Assembly: GCF_016901225.1 (NCBI RefSeq)
Contig: NZ_JAFEUL010000005.1
Location: forward strand, 124,001-188,000
Length of the DNA: 64,000 nt
From: Actibacterium sp. 188UL27-1
GTDB lineage: Bacteria > Pseudomonadota > Alphaproteobacteria > Rhodobacterales > Rhodobacteraceae
Reading direction: 5' to 3'
The notes beneath the pieces are model-generated. The model saw nothing but the letters and a program-made list of their open reading frames with translations, searched no databases and was not told the origin of the DNA. Both the position numbers and the translations under genes were made by a program. Shown here piece after piece: positions 1-10,781 of the stretch (within the stretch, counting starts at the first letter, position 1; each line of letters begins with the position of its first letter).

Positions 1-2316
<2,316 letters not shown>

Positions 2317-2424
2317 TCACCGGGTCCAGTGATATTGTCGCATCTGGTGAAGGTCCAGAGGAAGGAACAATGCACACAAATATGGCGATATCGATTGAGA
2401 GGGCGATATCATGTGACTGACACG

Positions 2425-2447
2425 AAAACGGGGGCACATGGCCCCCG
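2425..2447 (-). terminator. Rho-independent terminator after ctrA
   Basis: A perfect 7 bp GC stem (2429-2435 with 2441-2447, loop ACATG) is followed on the minus strand by four T residues. It lies about 25 bases past the ctrA stop codon and separates ctrA from ligA. Confidence 0.75.
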
Positions 2448-2470
2448 GCTGTCACGATCTTGGAAAAGGA

Positions 2471-3187
2471 CTATGCTCCGATTGCAACGTTCGGCGGCTG
2501 CATTGCGTCCGGCTCAGGATCGCGCAGAACGTAGCCTCGCCCCCAAACCGTTTCGATATAGTTTTCCCCGTTGGTGGCCTTGCTGAGCTTTTTGCGAAGT
2601 TTGCAGATGAAGACATCGATGATCTTCAACTCAGGCTCATCCATCCCTCCATAAAGATGGTTGAGGAACATTTCCTTGGTCAGTGTCGTGCCTTTGCGCA
2701 GCGACAATAGTTCCAGCATCTGGTATTCCTTGCCGGTCAAGTGCACGGCGCGACCCGCTACGCTGACCGTCTTGGCATCAAGATTGACGGAGATGTGGCC
2801 GGTATCGATGACGGACTGGGCGTGCCCTTTGGATCGACGGATGATGGCATGGATGCGCGCCACCAATTCCTCTCGATGGAACGGCTTTGTCAGATAGTCA
2901 TCAGCTCCGAACCCAAAGCCCTTGATCTTGTTTTCGGTGTCATCGGCGCCCGACAGGATCAGAATTGGCGTATCAATGCGTGACAAGCGCAGTTGTCGAA
3001 GGACCTCGTGTCCCGTCATGTCTGGCAGGTTCAAATCCAGCAAGATTAGATCGTAATCATAGAGCTTGGCCAGATCTATACCTTCCTCACCCAGATCAGT
3101 TGTATACACATTCAGATTGGCATGGGTCAGCATCATTTCGATGCTTTTGGCAGTCGTCGGATCGTCTTCTACCAGTAAAACGCGCAT
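2471..3187 (-). CDS. ctrA: Cell-cycle response regulator CtrA
   Basis: A 238-residue OmpR/PhoB-type regulator. The receiver domain (about 1-115) has the acidic pocket EDD at 7-9, the phospho-acceptor D51 and the conserved lysine in TKPF. A winged-helix DNA-binding domain (about 130-230) follows, with the CtrA-typical stretch [15 protein letters not shown]. In alphaproteobacteria CtrA controls cell cycle, motility and gene transfer genes. It sits next to a sciP-type gene, whose product inhibits CtrA in Caulobacter. A CtrA-type site lies in its own promoter, which suggests autoregulation. Confidence 0.96.
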   Translation of the reverse strand: MRVLLVEDDPTTAKSIEMMLTHANLNVYTTDLGEEGIDLAKLYDYDLILLDLNLPDMTGHEVLRQLRLSRIDTPILILSGADDTENKIKGFGFGADDYLTKPFHREELVARIHAIIRRSKGHAQSVIDTGHISVNLDAKTVSVAGRAVHLTGKEYQMLELLSLRKGTTLTKEMFLNHLYGGMDEPELKIIDVFICKLRKKLSKATNGENYIETVWGRGYVLRDPEPDAMQPPNVAIGA

Positions 3188-3238
3188 TCAACTTGCTCCG
3201 GTTCGGTCTATCTTCGTCGTTACCATTGCTCACAATAG

Positions 3239-3253
3239 TTAACTCCTCGTTAC
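3239..3253 (-). promoter_or_regulatory. Candidate CtrA-binding site upstream of ctrA
   Basis: TTAA, seven bases, then TTAC, located about 52-66 bases upstream of the ctrA start. The known CtrA box is TTAA-N7-TTAA(C), so seven of the eight core positions match. The position fits autoregulation of ctrA; binding is an inference. Confidence 0.5.
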
Positions 3254-3341
3254 TTATCGTAGCGCCAAGCTCGCACATCTCAAAGTTGTCTGACCAATTG
3301 ACAGACAATAACCGTGAAAAAGTCGTGAAATCGGGCACCGG

Positions 3342-3614
3342 CTATCGATAACGCTGAAGAGTTGTTGCCTTCAAGGCGGCCTCGCCGTGCTGTTGCACCG
3401 CGCAGATCCAACTGTCAAACTCTTCTTGTGACAAAGAATACCGCTCCATCGCTTCTTTTTGACCGATCAGACCATACATAACCGCGCGCACAACTGTTGC
3501 CTTGCGGCTGGCGACCCAGCGCCGGGTTTGTACGGGCGGTAGATCGGCGCGGGTCAAAACCGTGCCATCTGGCAACGTAACGGCTCGCGGTCCGTCCACT
3601 TTTTTGATAAACAT
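3342..3614 (-). CDS. sciP: SciP-type CtrA inhibitor (DUF1153 family)
   Basis: A 90-residue protein beginning MFIKKVDGPRAVTLPDG and carrying the family block TRRWVASRKATVVRAV followed by a helix-turn-helix-like segment (about 45-75). This is the DUF1153 family, whose Caulobacter member SciP binds CtrA and blocks transcription from CtrA-activated promoters. The gene lies directly upstream of ctrA on the same strand, with about 150 bases between them. Family membership is clear; inhibitory function here is by homology. Confidence 0.88.
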   Translation of the reverse strand: MFIKKVDGPRAVTLPDGTVLTRADLPPVQTRRWVASRKATVVRAVMYGLIGQKEAMERYSLSQEEFDSWICAVQQHGEAALKATTLQRYR

Positions 3615-3735
3615 CGTTCTGGCCTCGTTTGATCACAAGACGACCATCGCGGGGCACGCTTAAGAACACATGAAGTCCGATCTGCCGTTTGTGTCGGATT
3701 TTCTTATATTTTCTCCAGATTGGGAGGCAGTTTCG

Positions 3736-4881
3736 ATGGCACGCGATCACCGTGACACAGGGTTGAACTCCCTGGGTTTCGCCAAACCCAAACAGGACAC
3801 ACGCGTCGTGGTCGCGATGTCCGGTGGGGTGGACAGTTCTGTTGTCGCGGCAGAACTGGCCACTCAAGGCTACGATGTGGTGGGCGTGACCTTGCAACTC
3901 TATGACCACGGCGCCGCCCTGGCGAAAAAGGGGGCGTGCTGCGCCGGTCGCGACATCCACGATGCACGCCGTGTGGCGGAGGCAATGGGATTTCCGCACT
4001 ATGTCTTGGATTACGAGAACACATTCCGGGAAGCCGTGATTGACGAATTCGCCGAAAGCTATCTGACAGGCGCCACACCTGTACCGTGTATTCGATGCAA
4101 CGAACGCGTAAAATTTAAGGATCTGTTGGAAACTGCCAAGGATCTTGATGCTGATTGCATGGCAACCGGACACTATATCCAACGAAAAATCGGAGCAGCT
4201 GGCCCGGAATTACACATGGCGGCTGATTCATTGCGGGATCAGTCCTATTTCTTATTTTCCACGACGGCTGATCAATTGGCGTATCTGCGGTTTCCCTTAG
4301 GGCACTTAAAGAGCAAAGAGGAGACCCGGGCATTGGCAGCCAAACATGACCTGATCGTTGCGGATAAACCGGACAGTCAGGACATTTGTTTTGTGCCAGA
4401 CGGTAATTACGCCAGCGTGATCGAAAAGCTGCGCCCCGGCGCCGGGGAACCTGGTGATATCGTGGATCAGTCCGGCACCGTGCTGGGGCAACATCATGGC
4501 GTGATCCATTACACGATCGGGCAACGCCGGGGGCTGGGCATCGGTGGCCTCGCCGATCCGCTCTATGTGGTCAAATTGGACCCGGATGCCCGTCAGGTCA
4601 TCGTCGGCCCAAAAGATGCGCTGGCGACCCGCATCGTACCCATTCGGGAGATCAACTGGCTTGGCGACCGGCCCCTGACGTCGGGGGATGCATTGCCAAT
4701 CGCCGTCAAGATCCGGTCGACCCGGCCGCCCCGGGAGGCGATCCTGCGCCCAGGGGCGGATGGTCTGGCCACGGTTGAATTACTATCACCCGAGGAAGGT
4801 GTCTCCCCCGGCCAGGCCTGCGTGTTCTACGATCCCAACAGCACGCGCGTTCTGGGTGGCGGATGGATCTGGCGCGGCTAA
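3736..4881 (+). CDS. mnmA: tRNA-specific 2-thiouridylase MnmA
   Basis: Adds sulfur to U34 of tRNAs for Lys, Glu and Gln. The protein (381 residues) has the PP-loop SGGVDSS at 29-35 and the two catalytic cysteines expected of the family, C121 in [10 protein letters not shown] and C218 in [12 protein letters not shown] longer frame opens at 3670, but a GGGAGG ribosome binding site at 3722-3727 sits correctly for the ATG at 3736, and the extra 22 residues are not family-like. The gene diverges from sciP and converges on ggt. Confidence 0.95.
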   Translation: MARDHRDTGLNSLGFAKPKQDTRVVVAMSGGVDSSVVAAELATQGYDVVGVTLQLYDHGAALAKKGACCAGRDIHDARRVAEAMGFPHYVLDYENTFREAVIDEFAESYLTGATPVPCIRCNERVKFKDLLETAKDLDADCMATGHYIQRKIGAAGPELHMAADSLRDQSYFLFSTTADQLAYLRFPLGHLKSKEETRALAAKHDLIVADKPDSQDICFVPDGNYASVIEKLRPGAGEPGDIVDQSGTVLGQHHGVIHYTIGQRRGLGIGGLADPLYVVKLDPDARQVIVGPKDALATRIVPIREINWLGDRPLTSGDALPIAVKIRSTRPPREAILRPGADGLATVELLSPEEGVSPGQACVFYDPNSTRVLGGGWIWRG

Positions 4882-4894
4882 ACCGCCGCGCCAG
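4869..4894. terminator. Hairpin between mnmA and ggt
   Basis: A perfect 9 bp GC-rich stem (4869-4877 with 4886-4894, 8-base loop) spans the mnmA stop codon and lies between two convergent genes. It has no T tract on either strand, so termination is plausible but not certain. Confidence 0.4.
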
Positions 4895-4900
4895 CCCCCG

Positions 4901-6697
4901 TCAGTCCCCCAATGCGATTCCTTCTCGGCGCGGATCCGCCCCGCCCTGCAGCCCGTCGCCCACCGCAATGGCGTGCAGGCCGGAATTCAGATCGCGGACA
5001 TTCACTTCGAACCCCGCAGCGGTCAATGTATCTTCCAGATCCGTTGCCGCAGTTCCAACCTCCAAGTCATAGGTGCCAAAGCGGTTCACAAGATGCGGCA
5101 AGCTCACCGCCTGCTGCACATCCATGCCCCAATCGAGATGGGCAATGATCGTCTTGGCGACATACCCGATGATCCGGCTGCCGCCAGGAGAGCCCACCAC
5201 CAGAACCGGGGCACCGTCTTTCAAAACGATGGTCGGCGCCATGGATGACCGCGGTCGCTTGCCCGGCGCCACGCGATTGGCAATCGGCACGCCCTCCTCG
5301 TGACTGGCAAACGAGAAATCCGTCAATTCGTTATTCAACAGAAATCCGCGAACCATGAGACGGGAGCCAAAGCCGTTCTCGATCGTTGTCGTCATGCTCA
5401 GCGCGTTGCCTTCAGCATCCACGATGGAAATATGGGAAGTTGATGGAAATTCGATGCTGCGATCATCCGCCCAGTTCAATGCGTGATCAAAAGCCGGGTT
5501 TCCGGCCGAAACCTCGGCCAACGCGGCCTCACCCGCCAATAACGCACCCCGTTCCGCCAAATAATCCGGCGCGACCAATCCCTGGACCGGCACCGGGACA
5601 AAGTCGCTGTCGGCCATGTAGCGGCCACGATCCGCAAAGGCCAAACGCGACGCATCCCCGATCAACCGCCAGCTTTCCGGGCTCTGCGCGCCCAAGGAGG
5701 CAAGGTCATACCCCTCCATCATGCCCAGGATCTGGCCCACCGTCAGCGCGCCTGAAGACGGCGGCCCCATCCCGCAGACATCATGGGCGCGATATTCCAC
5801 ACAAACCGCCGACCGCTCCTTGACGCTGTAAATCGCCAAATCCGTCTCGGTCAGCACACCCGGATTGCCGTCGGCCCCCTGGACCGTGGCCACGATGTCC
5901 GATGCAATTTCTCCGGTGTAAAAAGCGCTGGCTCCATCGACCGCAATTGATTGCAACGTGGCACTGTATTCCGCATTCACCAGCATGTCGCCTGCGGCCA
6001 AGGGCGTGCCGCCGGGTAGAAAATAGTCGGCTGTGCTAGCAAAGCGTGACAGCCGCTCGGCATCATCGGCGATCAACCCTGCCAGACGCGGCGAGACGGC
6101 AAATCCATCCTCCGCCAGGGTAATGGCGTCATTGAACAAACCGTCCCAGGGTTGGTTGCCCCATTTCTCATGGGCCATTTGCATCAAAGCAGGTGTACCG
6201 GGTGTCCCGACGGACCGCCCCCCGACGACCGCATCGAAAAAGGCTAGGGGTTCGCCAGCATCATCCTGAAAAAGCCGCGGCGTCGCGGCCAATGGCGCCG
6301 TTTCGCGCCCATCCAGCGTGGTCACCGATCCGCTTTCCGCATCATACCACACCAGAAATGCGCCACCGCCCAAGCCGGAGGATTGCGGCTCGACCAACCC
6401 AAGCACGGCCTGTACGGCCACCATCGCATCGGCGGCAGTTCCGCCTGCATCCAGCACCTTGGCCCCGGCCTCCACCGCCAGCGGATTGGCAGCAGCCACC
6501 ATCCAGGTGCTGGCTTCAACCGGCGCGCCCGCCTCTTTCGCGGCAAGTGCCGCCAAGGCCCCATTGGTCAGGCCGGTAAAACCGGTTTCGGTGGTGGCTT
6601 CAGGCGCGGTAGCATCCGCAGCGTCCTGGGCCCAGGCGGGTAAAACCGCCAAAAGTGCGATCAACGAAAGATGCGTGCTGAGAGGGATCCGAGGCAT
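4901..6697 (-). CDS. ggt: Gamma-glutamyltransferase (glutathione hydrolase), exported
   Basis: Splits and transfers the gamma-glutamyl group of glutathione in the periplasm. The 598-residue precursor has a signal peptide (cleavage expected after LPAWAQ, near residue 24). The self-processing site is at the TSHISIVD motif; T420 would become the N-terminal nucleophile of the small subunit. The conserved GPPSSGALT and PRSSMAPT blocks are present. An AGGAG ribosome binding site lies 9 bases before the ATG. It follows lpxB on the same strand with a 114-base gap. Confidence 0.95.
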   Translation of the reverse strand: MPRIPLSTHLSLIALLAVLPAWAQDAADATAPEATTETGFTGLTNGALAALAAKEAGAPVEASTWMVAAANPLAVEAGAKVLDAGGTAADAMVAVQAVLGLVEPQSSGLGGGAFLVWYDAESGSVTTLDGRETAPLAATPRLFQDDAGEPLAFFDAVVGGRSVGTPGTPALMQMAHEKWGNQPWDGLFNDAITLAEDGFAVSPRLAGLIADDAERLSRFASTADYFLPGGTPLAAGDMLVNAEYSATLQSIAVDGASAFYTGEIASDIVATVQGADGNPGVLTETDLAIYSVKERSAVCVEYRAHDVCGMGPPSSGALTVGQILGMMEGYDLASLGAQSPESWRLIGDASRLAFADRGRYMADSDFVPVPVQGLVAPDYLAERGALLAGEAALAEVSAGNPAFDHALNWADDRSIEFPSTSHISIVDAEGNALSMTTTIENGFGSRLMVRGFLLNNELTDFSFASHEEGVPIANRVAPGKRPRSSMAPTIVLKDGAPVLVVGSPGGSRIIGYVAKTIIAHLDWGMDVQQAVSLPHLVNRFGTYDLEVGTAATDLEDTLTAAGFEVNVRDLNSGLHAIAVGDGLQGGADPRREGIALGD

Positions 6698-6811
6698 TTC
6701 GCCATTCTCCTGTCGGTGGTTAACCCTGCGGAACCTAGCACATTGAATGCCGGTGTCTTCCCCGTGTTACCACCCATCACCCGGATGGATGAAACGCTGC
6801 ATATACCACAA

Positions 6812-7957
6812 TCAATCTGACGCGATCACGCGCAAAACGGCATCGGCCGCGCGATCTCCGGGGGCCGGACCACCGCGCCCCAACGCCGTCATGGTGGCAA
6901 TCATGGCGTCTTGCTGCGACCGGGGCTGATCCAACACCGAAAGGATAGCAGGTGCGATCAATTCGGGCTGGCACCGCGCCCCGATGAATTCCGGCACAAC
7001 CCGCGTTTCTGAGACCAGATTGACCAGCGTTACGGTATCAACGATCAGCATCCGGGAAATGATCTGGCGGCTCAACCAGTTCATATCATAGGCGATTACC
7101 ATGGGCGTACCAGCCGCAGCCAGTTCAAGGGAGACAGTCCCCGACGCGGCCAATGCAACATCAGCAGCGGCGAAGGCTGCCCGCTTCAACCTCGGCCCTT
7201 TGTCAGGATCCAAAACCAGCGGATCACCTGGCCAGTCAGCGACAAGGTCGCGTACCGTTTCGGCTTGGGCCCGAACTGTCGGCACGATCACGCGGGCACC
7301 GGGACGGGCAGCAATCACGCGGGCCAAGCTCTGCCCAAAGGTCGGGGCAAGCCGGGTCACCTCCCCCTGGCGGGACCCAGGCAAGGCCAGGATCACCGGC
7401 CCCTCCGCCCCAAGGTCCGCCCGAAAGGCCGCAATCTCCGCTGCGGTGGCGATGGGTTCAGCGACAACGGGATGCCCGACGAAATCACATCCCATCCCCG
7501 CGGCTTCCATATAGGGTGGCTCAAACGGAAAAAGCGCCAGAACATGGTCGATCACGCGCGCCATTTTCACCGCCCGGCCCGGACGCCAGGCCCAGACCGT
7601 CGGCGCCACGCAATGGATGGTCTTCTGGGAAGGCCACGCCGCTTTCACAAGCTTTGCGACGCGCAGTGAAAAATCGGGGCTATCGATGGTGATCATCGCA
7701 TCGGGTGCTGCGGCCAGAACCGCATCCGCCGTCTGCCGAATCCGCCGCTTGAGATGGAAATACTTGGGCAAAACCTCTGCGATCCCCATGACCGACAGGT
7801 CCTGCATCGGGAACAGGCTATTCAGCCCCTGTCCCTCCATGCCAGAGCCTCCAACACCGATGAACGAAATATCGGGCACTTGCTGCCTCAATCCAGCCAT
7901 GACAGCCGCACCCAACATGTCGCCCGATGGCTCACCCGCGATGATGAACACCTTCAT
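6812..7957 (-). CDS. lpxB: Lipid-A-disaccharide synthase LpxB
   Basis: Joins UDP-2,3-diacylglucosamine and lipid X to make the lipid A disaccharide at the inner membrane. The 381-residue protein begins MKVFIIAGEPSGDMLG, the usual GT19 family start, and has IGVGGSGME and CVAPTVWAWRPGRA downstream. An in-frame ATG seven codons earlier exists, but the start used here overlaps the lpxI stop as ATGA, which is the likelier arrangement. Last gene of the lpx run. Confidence 0.95.
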   Translation of the reverse strand: MKVFIIAGEPSGDMLGAAVMAGLRQQVPDISFIGVGGSGMEGQGLNSLFPMQDLSVMGIAEVLPKYFHLKRRIRQTADAVLAAAPDAMITIDSPDFSLRVAKLVKAAWPSQKTIHCVAPTVWAWRPGRAVKMARVIDHVLALFPFEPPYMEAAGMGCDFVGHPVVAEPIATAAEIAAFRADLGAEGPVILALPGSRQGEVTRLAPTFGQSLARVIAARPGARVIVPTVRAQAETVRDLVADWPGDPLVLDPDKGPRLKRAAFAAADVALAASGTVSLELAAAGTPMVIAYDMNWLSRQIISRMLIVDTVTLVNLVSETRVVPEFIGARCQPELIAPAILSVLDQPRSQQDAMIATMTALGRGGPAPGDRAADAVLRVIASD

Positions 7958-8811
7958 GGTGCGCTCTGCCTTGCCCATAGGAACAGCCCGTCAGTATCAC
8001 AGCGTTGGATCACCGTGTCTCGGTCCAGGACGATCACCCCCCCTGCCTCGATCACCAGACCACGCAGTCCCAAAGCCGCGACTCGCTCAACAGTCTCCCG
8101 CCCGATGGTGGGCAAATCAACCCGTCGGTCCTGGTCCGGCTTCGGTCCCTTGTAGAACAGCCCCCGTTGCAGCAGCGCCTTCAGGGCAGGCTGGGCGGGC
8201 ATGGTCGCTGAAAGCGCCGGGGCCGACCCTGCCTGCAAAGACTGCAACATCCAATTGGTGCCCGGCAGGGCCTCCACCGCAAGGGCCTGACAGTCTGCAA
8301 TCACACAGGATTGCCCCAGATCCGCCACACCCATCGCGGCCACAATCGCGGCACCACGCGCAGCATTGACACCGTCACGGTCATTTGGACCCGCAACCGT
8401 CGGCACTCCAGGTCCCAACAATAGATCCGGCGCCACATCCTGAACTCCCAGCACGCGCAGACCCGCCCGTTCGAACAAACCCAGAATTACCCGAAGCGCG
8501 CCATCGTCGCCGGCCCGCAGCGCCGCACCGATCTGCTCCATCAGAGGACGCGTCGCATCATCGATCATGTCCATCTCGATGGCAGGACGAGACACAGCAC
8601 CGGCAAAACAGACCTCCCGCGCCCCGATCCGGCCCAGCTCCGCCAAAAGGCTGCCCAATCGTTCGATCCGAAACCGCCGCACAGGCACATCGATATCCAG
8701 ATCGACCGGCACACCGTCCAGGGCATAAACCCGGACCGACCGGCCAGAATCAAAGACCTGCCGCGCCACAATTCCGGGTAACGCGCCCGCTCCGGCAATC
8801 AGGACGATCAT
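7954..8811 (-). CDS. lpxI: UDP-2,3-diacylglucosamine diphosphatase LpxI
   Basis: Alphaproteobacterial replacement for LpxH: hydrolyses UDP-2,3-diacylglucosamine to lipid X. The 285-residue protein has the LpxI/DUF1009 layout, starting MIVLIAGAGALPGIVA and containing GPNDRDGVNAARGA and a C-terminal KGPKPDQDRRVDLPTIG block. It sits between lpxA (4 bases upstream) and lpxB (4-base overlap), so the three successive lipid A steps are co-transcribed. Confidence 0.93.
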   Translation of the reverse strand: MIVLIAGAGALPGIVARQVFDSGRSVRVYALDGVPVDLDIDVPVRRFRIERLGSLLAELGRIGAREVCFAGAVSRPAIEMDMIDDATRPLMEQIGAALRAGDDGALRVILGLFERAGLRVLGVQDVAPDLLLGPGVPTVAGPNDRDGVNAARGAAIVAAMGVADLGQSCVIADCQALAVEALPGTNWMLQSLQAGSAPALSATMPAQPALKALLQRGLFYKGPKPDQDRRVDLPTIGRETVERVAALGLRGLVIEAGGVIVLDRDTVIQRCDTDGLFLWARQSAP

Positions 8812-8815
8812 CGCG

Positions 8816-9613
8816 CTATTCCGGTGTCAAAAAACTGCGATCACTATCGCCCAGCACAAAGGCCACGATCTCCCGCACATAATCACTGGAGGTCTCATCC
8901 CCCAAACGGCGGGCGCGGTCCTGAAACGCGCCCTCTCCCTGGGCCAACATCTGATAGGCGGCGCGCAAGGCCGTGATATCGACACGCGCCACGCCCCGAC
9001 GCTTCAACCCGACAAGGTTCAACCCGTCCAGACGGCCCCGCGGCGCCTGAACCAACCCATGGGGAATGACATCATTGGTCACCATCGTGACCGCGCCGAT
9101 GATCGCGCCGCGCCCCACCCGCACCCATTGATGGATACCGGACAAACCGCCAACGATCACCTCATCCTCGATCACGCAATGGCCAGCCACGGCAGAGTTG
9201 TTGACCAAGATCACCCTATCGCCGATCCGGGCATCATGGGCGACATGGCAGCCCGCCATGAATAGGCCGTCATCCCCGATCCGGGTGACACCCCCGCCCG
9301 CCGCAGTGCCGGTATTCATCGTCACATGCTCCCGGATCCGGTTGCGTGCGCCAATGATCAACTGCGTGCTCTCTCCCTTGAACTTCATGTCCTGCGGGAT
9401 CTCGCCGATCACCGCGAACGGAAAGATCGTCGATCTCTCGCCGATCTCGGTCTGTCCGCTGATCACCGCATGGGATTTCACCGCCACGTCGCGCCCCACC
9501 GCAACATCGGCCCCGATCACGCAAAACGGGCCAATGCTGGCACCCGCGGCGATCCTGGCGCCCTCTTCGACAATCGCACTCGGATGCACATCTGCGCTGG
9601 GATCGATGGCCAT
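8816..9613 (-). CDS. lpxA: UDP-N-acetylglucosamine acyltransferase LpxA
   Basis: First step of lipid A synthesis, acyl-ACP-dependent 3-O-acylation of UDP-GlcNAc. The 265-residue protein is built of hexapeptide repeats (left-handed beta helix) over roughly residues 5-190, with the family block IREHVTMNTGTAAGGGVT, and ends in an alpha-helical tail. It lies 3 bases after fabZ. FabZ supplies the beta-hydroxyacyl chains competing for the same ACP pool, and this neighbourhood is conserved across proteobacteria. Confidence 0.96.
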   Translation of the reverse strand: MAIDPSADVHPSAIVEEGARIAAGASIGPFCVIGADVAVGRDVAVKSHAVISGQTEIGERSTIFPFAVIGEIPQDMKFKGESTQLIIGARNRIREHVTMNTGTAAGGGVTRIGDDGLFMAGCHVAHDARIGDRVILVNNSAVAGHCVIEDEVIVGGLSGIHQWVRVGRGAIIGAVTMVTNDVIPHGLVQAPRGRLDGLNLVGLKRRGVARVDITALRAAYQMLAQGEGAFQDRARRLGDETSSDYVREIVAFVLGDSDRSFLTPE

Positions 9614-9616
9614 GGG

Positions 9617-10090
9617 TTACCCCTGTTCTTGCTGGGACAGGTCCAACATTGCGGTAAAGGCCGCTTCGGCCGCAACCTCATTTCCGACCATACCCTTGCC
9701 CGAAAATTTCCAGACCTTGGATCCGCTGCGCGTCACGCTGACATGCAATTCCAGAACATCGCCGGGCGCGACCTTACGCCGAAACTTGGCCCCCTCAATG
9801 GCCATGAAATACACCAACATGTTCTTGTCGACCATATCCATGGTGATCCCGGCCATCACGGCAGCGGTCTGGGCCATGGCCTCGATGATCGTGACGCCGG
9901 GCATGATCGGCGCGCCGGGAAAGTGACCTTGAAAATGCGGCTCGTTGAAGGTGACGTTCTTGATCCCCACCGCGCTCTCGCCCGGGATGATATCCTTGAC
10001 ATGGTCGATCAACAAAAAGGGATACCGGTGCGGGATCAATCGTTGGATCAGGTTGATGTCTGCCGCCTGTGGCTTTTCTTGGTCTGACAT
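9617..10090 (-). CDS. fabZ: (3R)-hydroxyacyl-ACP dehydratase FabZ
   Basis: Dehydrates beta-hydroxyacyl-ACP in fatty acid elongation. The 157-residue hot-dog-fold protein has the catalytic His in [15 protein letters not shown] (H56) and the catalytic Glu at E70. The open frame extends 49 codons further upstream, but that stretch is unlike the family, and MSDQEKPQ at 10090 is the natural start. It lies 70 bases after ompH. Confidence 0.95.
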   Translation of the reverse strand: MSDQEKPQAADINLIQRLIPHRYPFLLIDHVKDIIPGESAVGIKNVTFNEPHFQGHFPGAPIMPGVTIIEAMAQTAAVMAGITMDMVDKNMLVYFMAIEGAKFRRKVAPGDVLELHVSVTRSGSKVWKFSGKGMVGNEVAAEAAFTAMLDLSQQEQG

Positions 10091-10160
10091 CGGATTTCCC
10101 TTCTTTACTGAACTCTTCTTTTTGGCGGGGTGTTCGCTTTCGGCGCGCCCGGTGCAGAGC

Positions 10161-10781
10161 TCACTCTGACCGGGGTGCCTCTTCCGGCACGGCATCCGGG
10201 AGCACGGTCGGAGCGCTCCCATCGCCCAGTTCCGCATTCATACGCTTGATCGCGATATCCGTAATATCGATTTTGTTGACCGTCAGAAAGACCGAGTCGC
10301 GGTCGATGATCGCCACCGCTCCGGCCTCCTCGACAATCACCGAGAGTATTGGCAATGCCGTATCGGCAAATGTAGTCCGGGCCACGTCGCCCTGTCGTTG
10401 TAGCGCCACTGTCTTGCTGTCCTGACGGCGCCTCAGATCGGTGACCTTTTCATCGAAACGATCCGCCAGAACCCGAAATTCCGCCGGATCCATCTGCTTG
10501 CGCCGCTCGGTCAGGTCCTGCTCTTCGGCGGCAAGTTCGGTTTCGATCTGCCGGTTTTCAATGGCGAGCTGCTGCGAGGCTGCCACAAGATCGGCCTGAA
10601 CCCGGCGACCATAATCCGTTTCCTGGAACAGCCGATCCTGATCGATGGTCAGGATCGGACTTTGCGGGACCTCGACGCTCTCCCCCATTTCCAAGGACAA
10701 CTCGCCCACCCCAAACAGCCCCTGGGCACTGGCCGACCCTGTCAGCATGGTACCGGCCAGCAGGGCAAATGCCCACCGCAT
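10161..10781 (-). CDS. OmpH/Skp family periplasmic chaperone
   Basis: A 206-residue exported protein with a signal peptide ([19 protein letters not shown]) and a long, charged coiled-coil region (about 60-130). This matches the OmpH/Skp family, whose trimers hold unfolded outer membrane proteins in the periplasm. Its ATG overlaps the bamA stop codon by one base (TGATG), tying its expression to the BAM core protein that receives its clients. The family assignment is firm; an acidic, proline-containing tail is poorly conserved. Confidence 0.9.
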   Translation of the reverse strand: MRWAFALLAGTMLTGSASAQGLFGVGELSLEMGESVEVPQSPILTIDQDRLFQETDYGRRVQADLVAASQQLAIENRQIETELAAEEQDLTERRKQMDPAEFRVLADRFDEKVTDLRRRQDSKTVALQRQGDVARTTFADTALPILSVIVEEAGAVAIIDRDSVFLTVNKIDITDIAIKRMNAELGDGSAPTVLPDAVPEEAPRSE

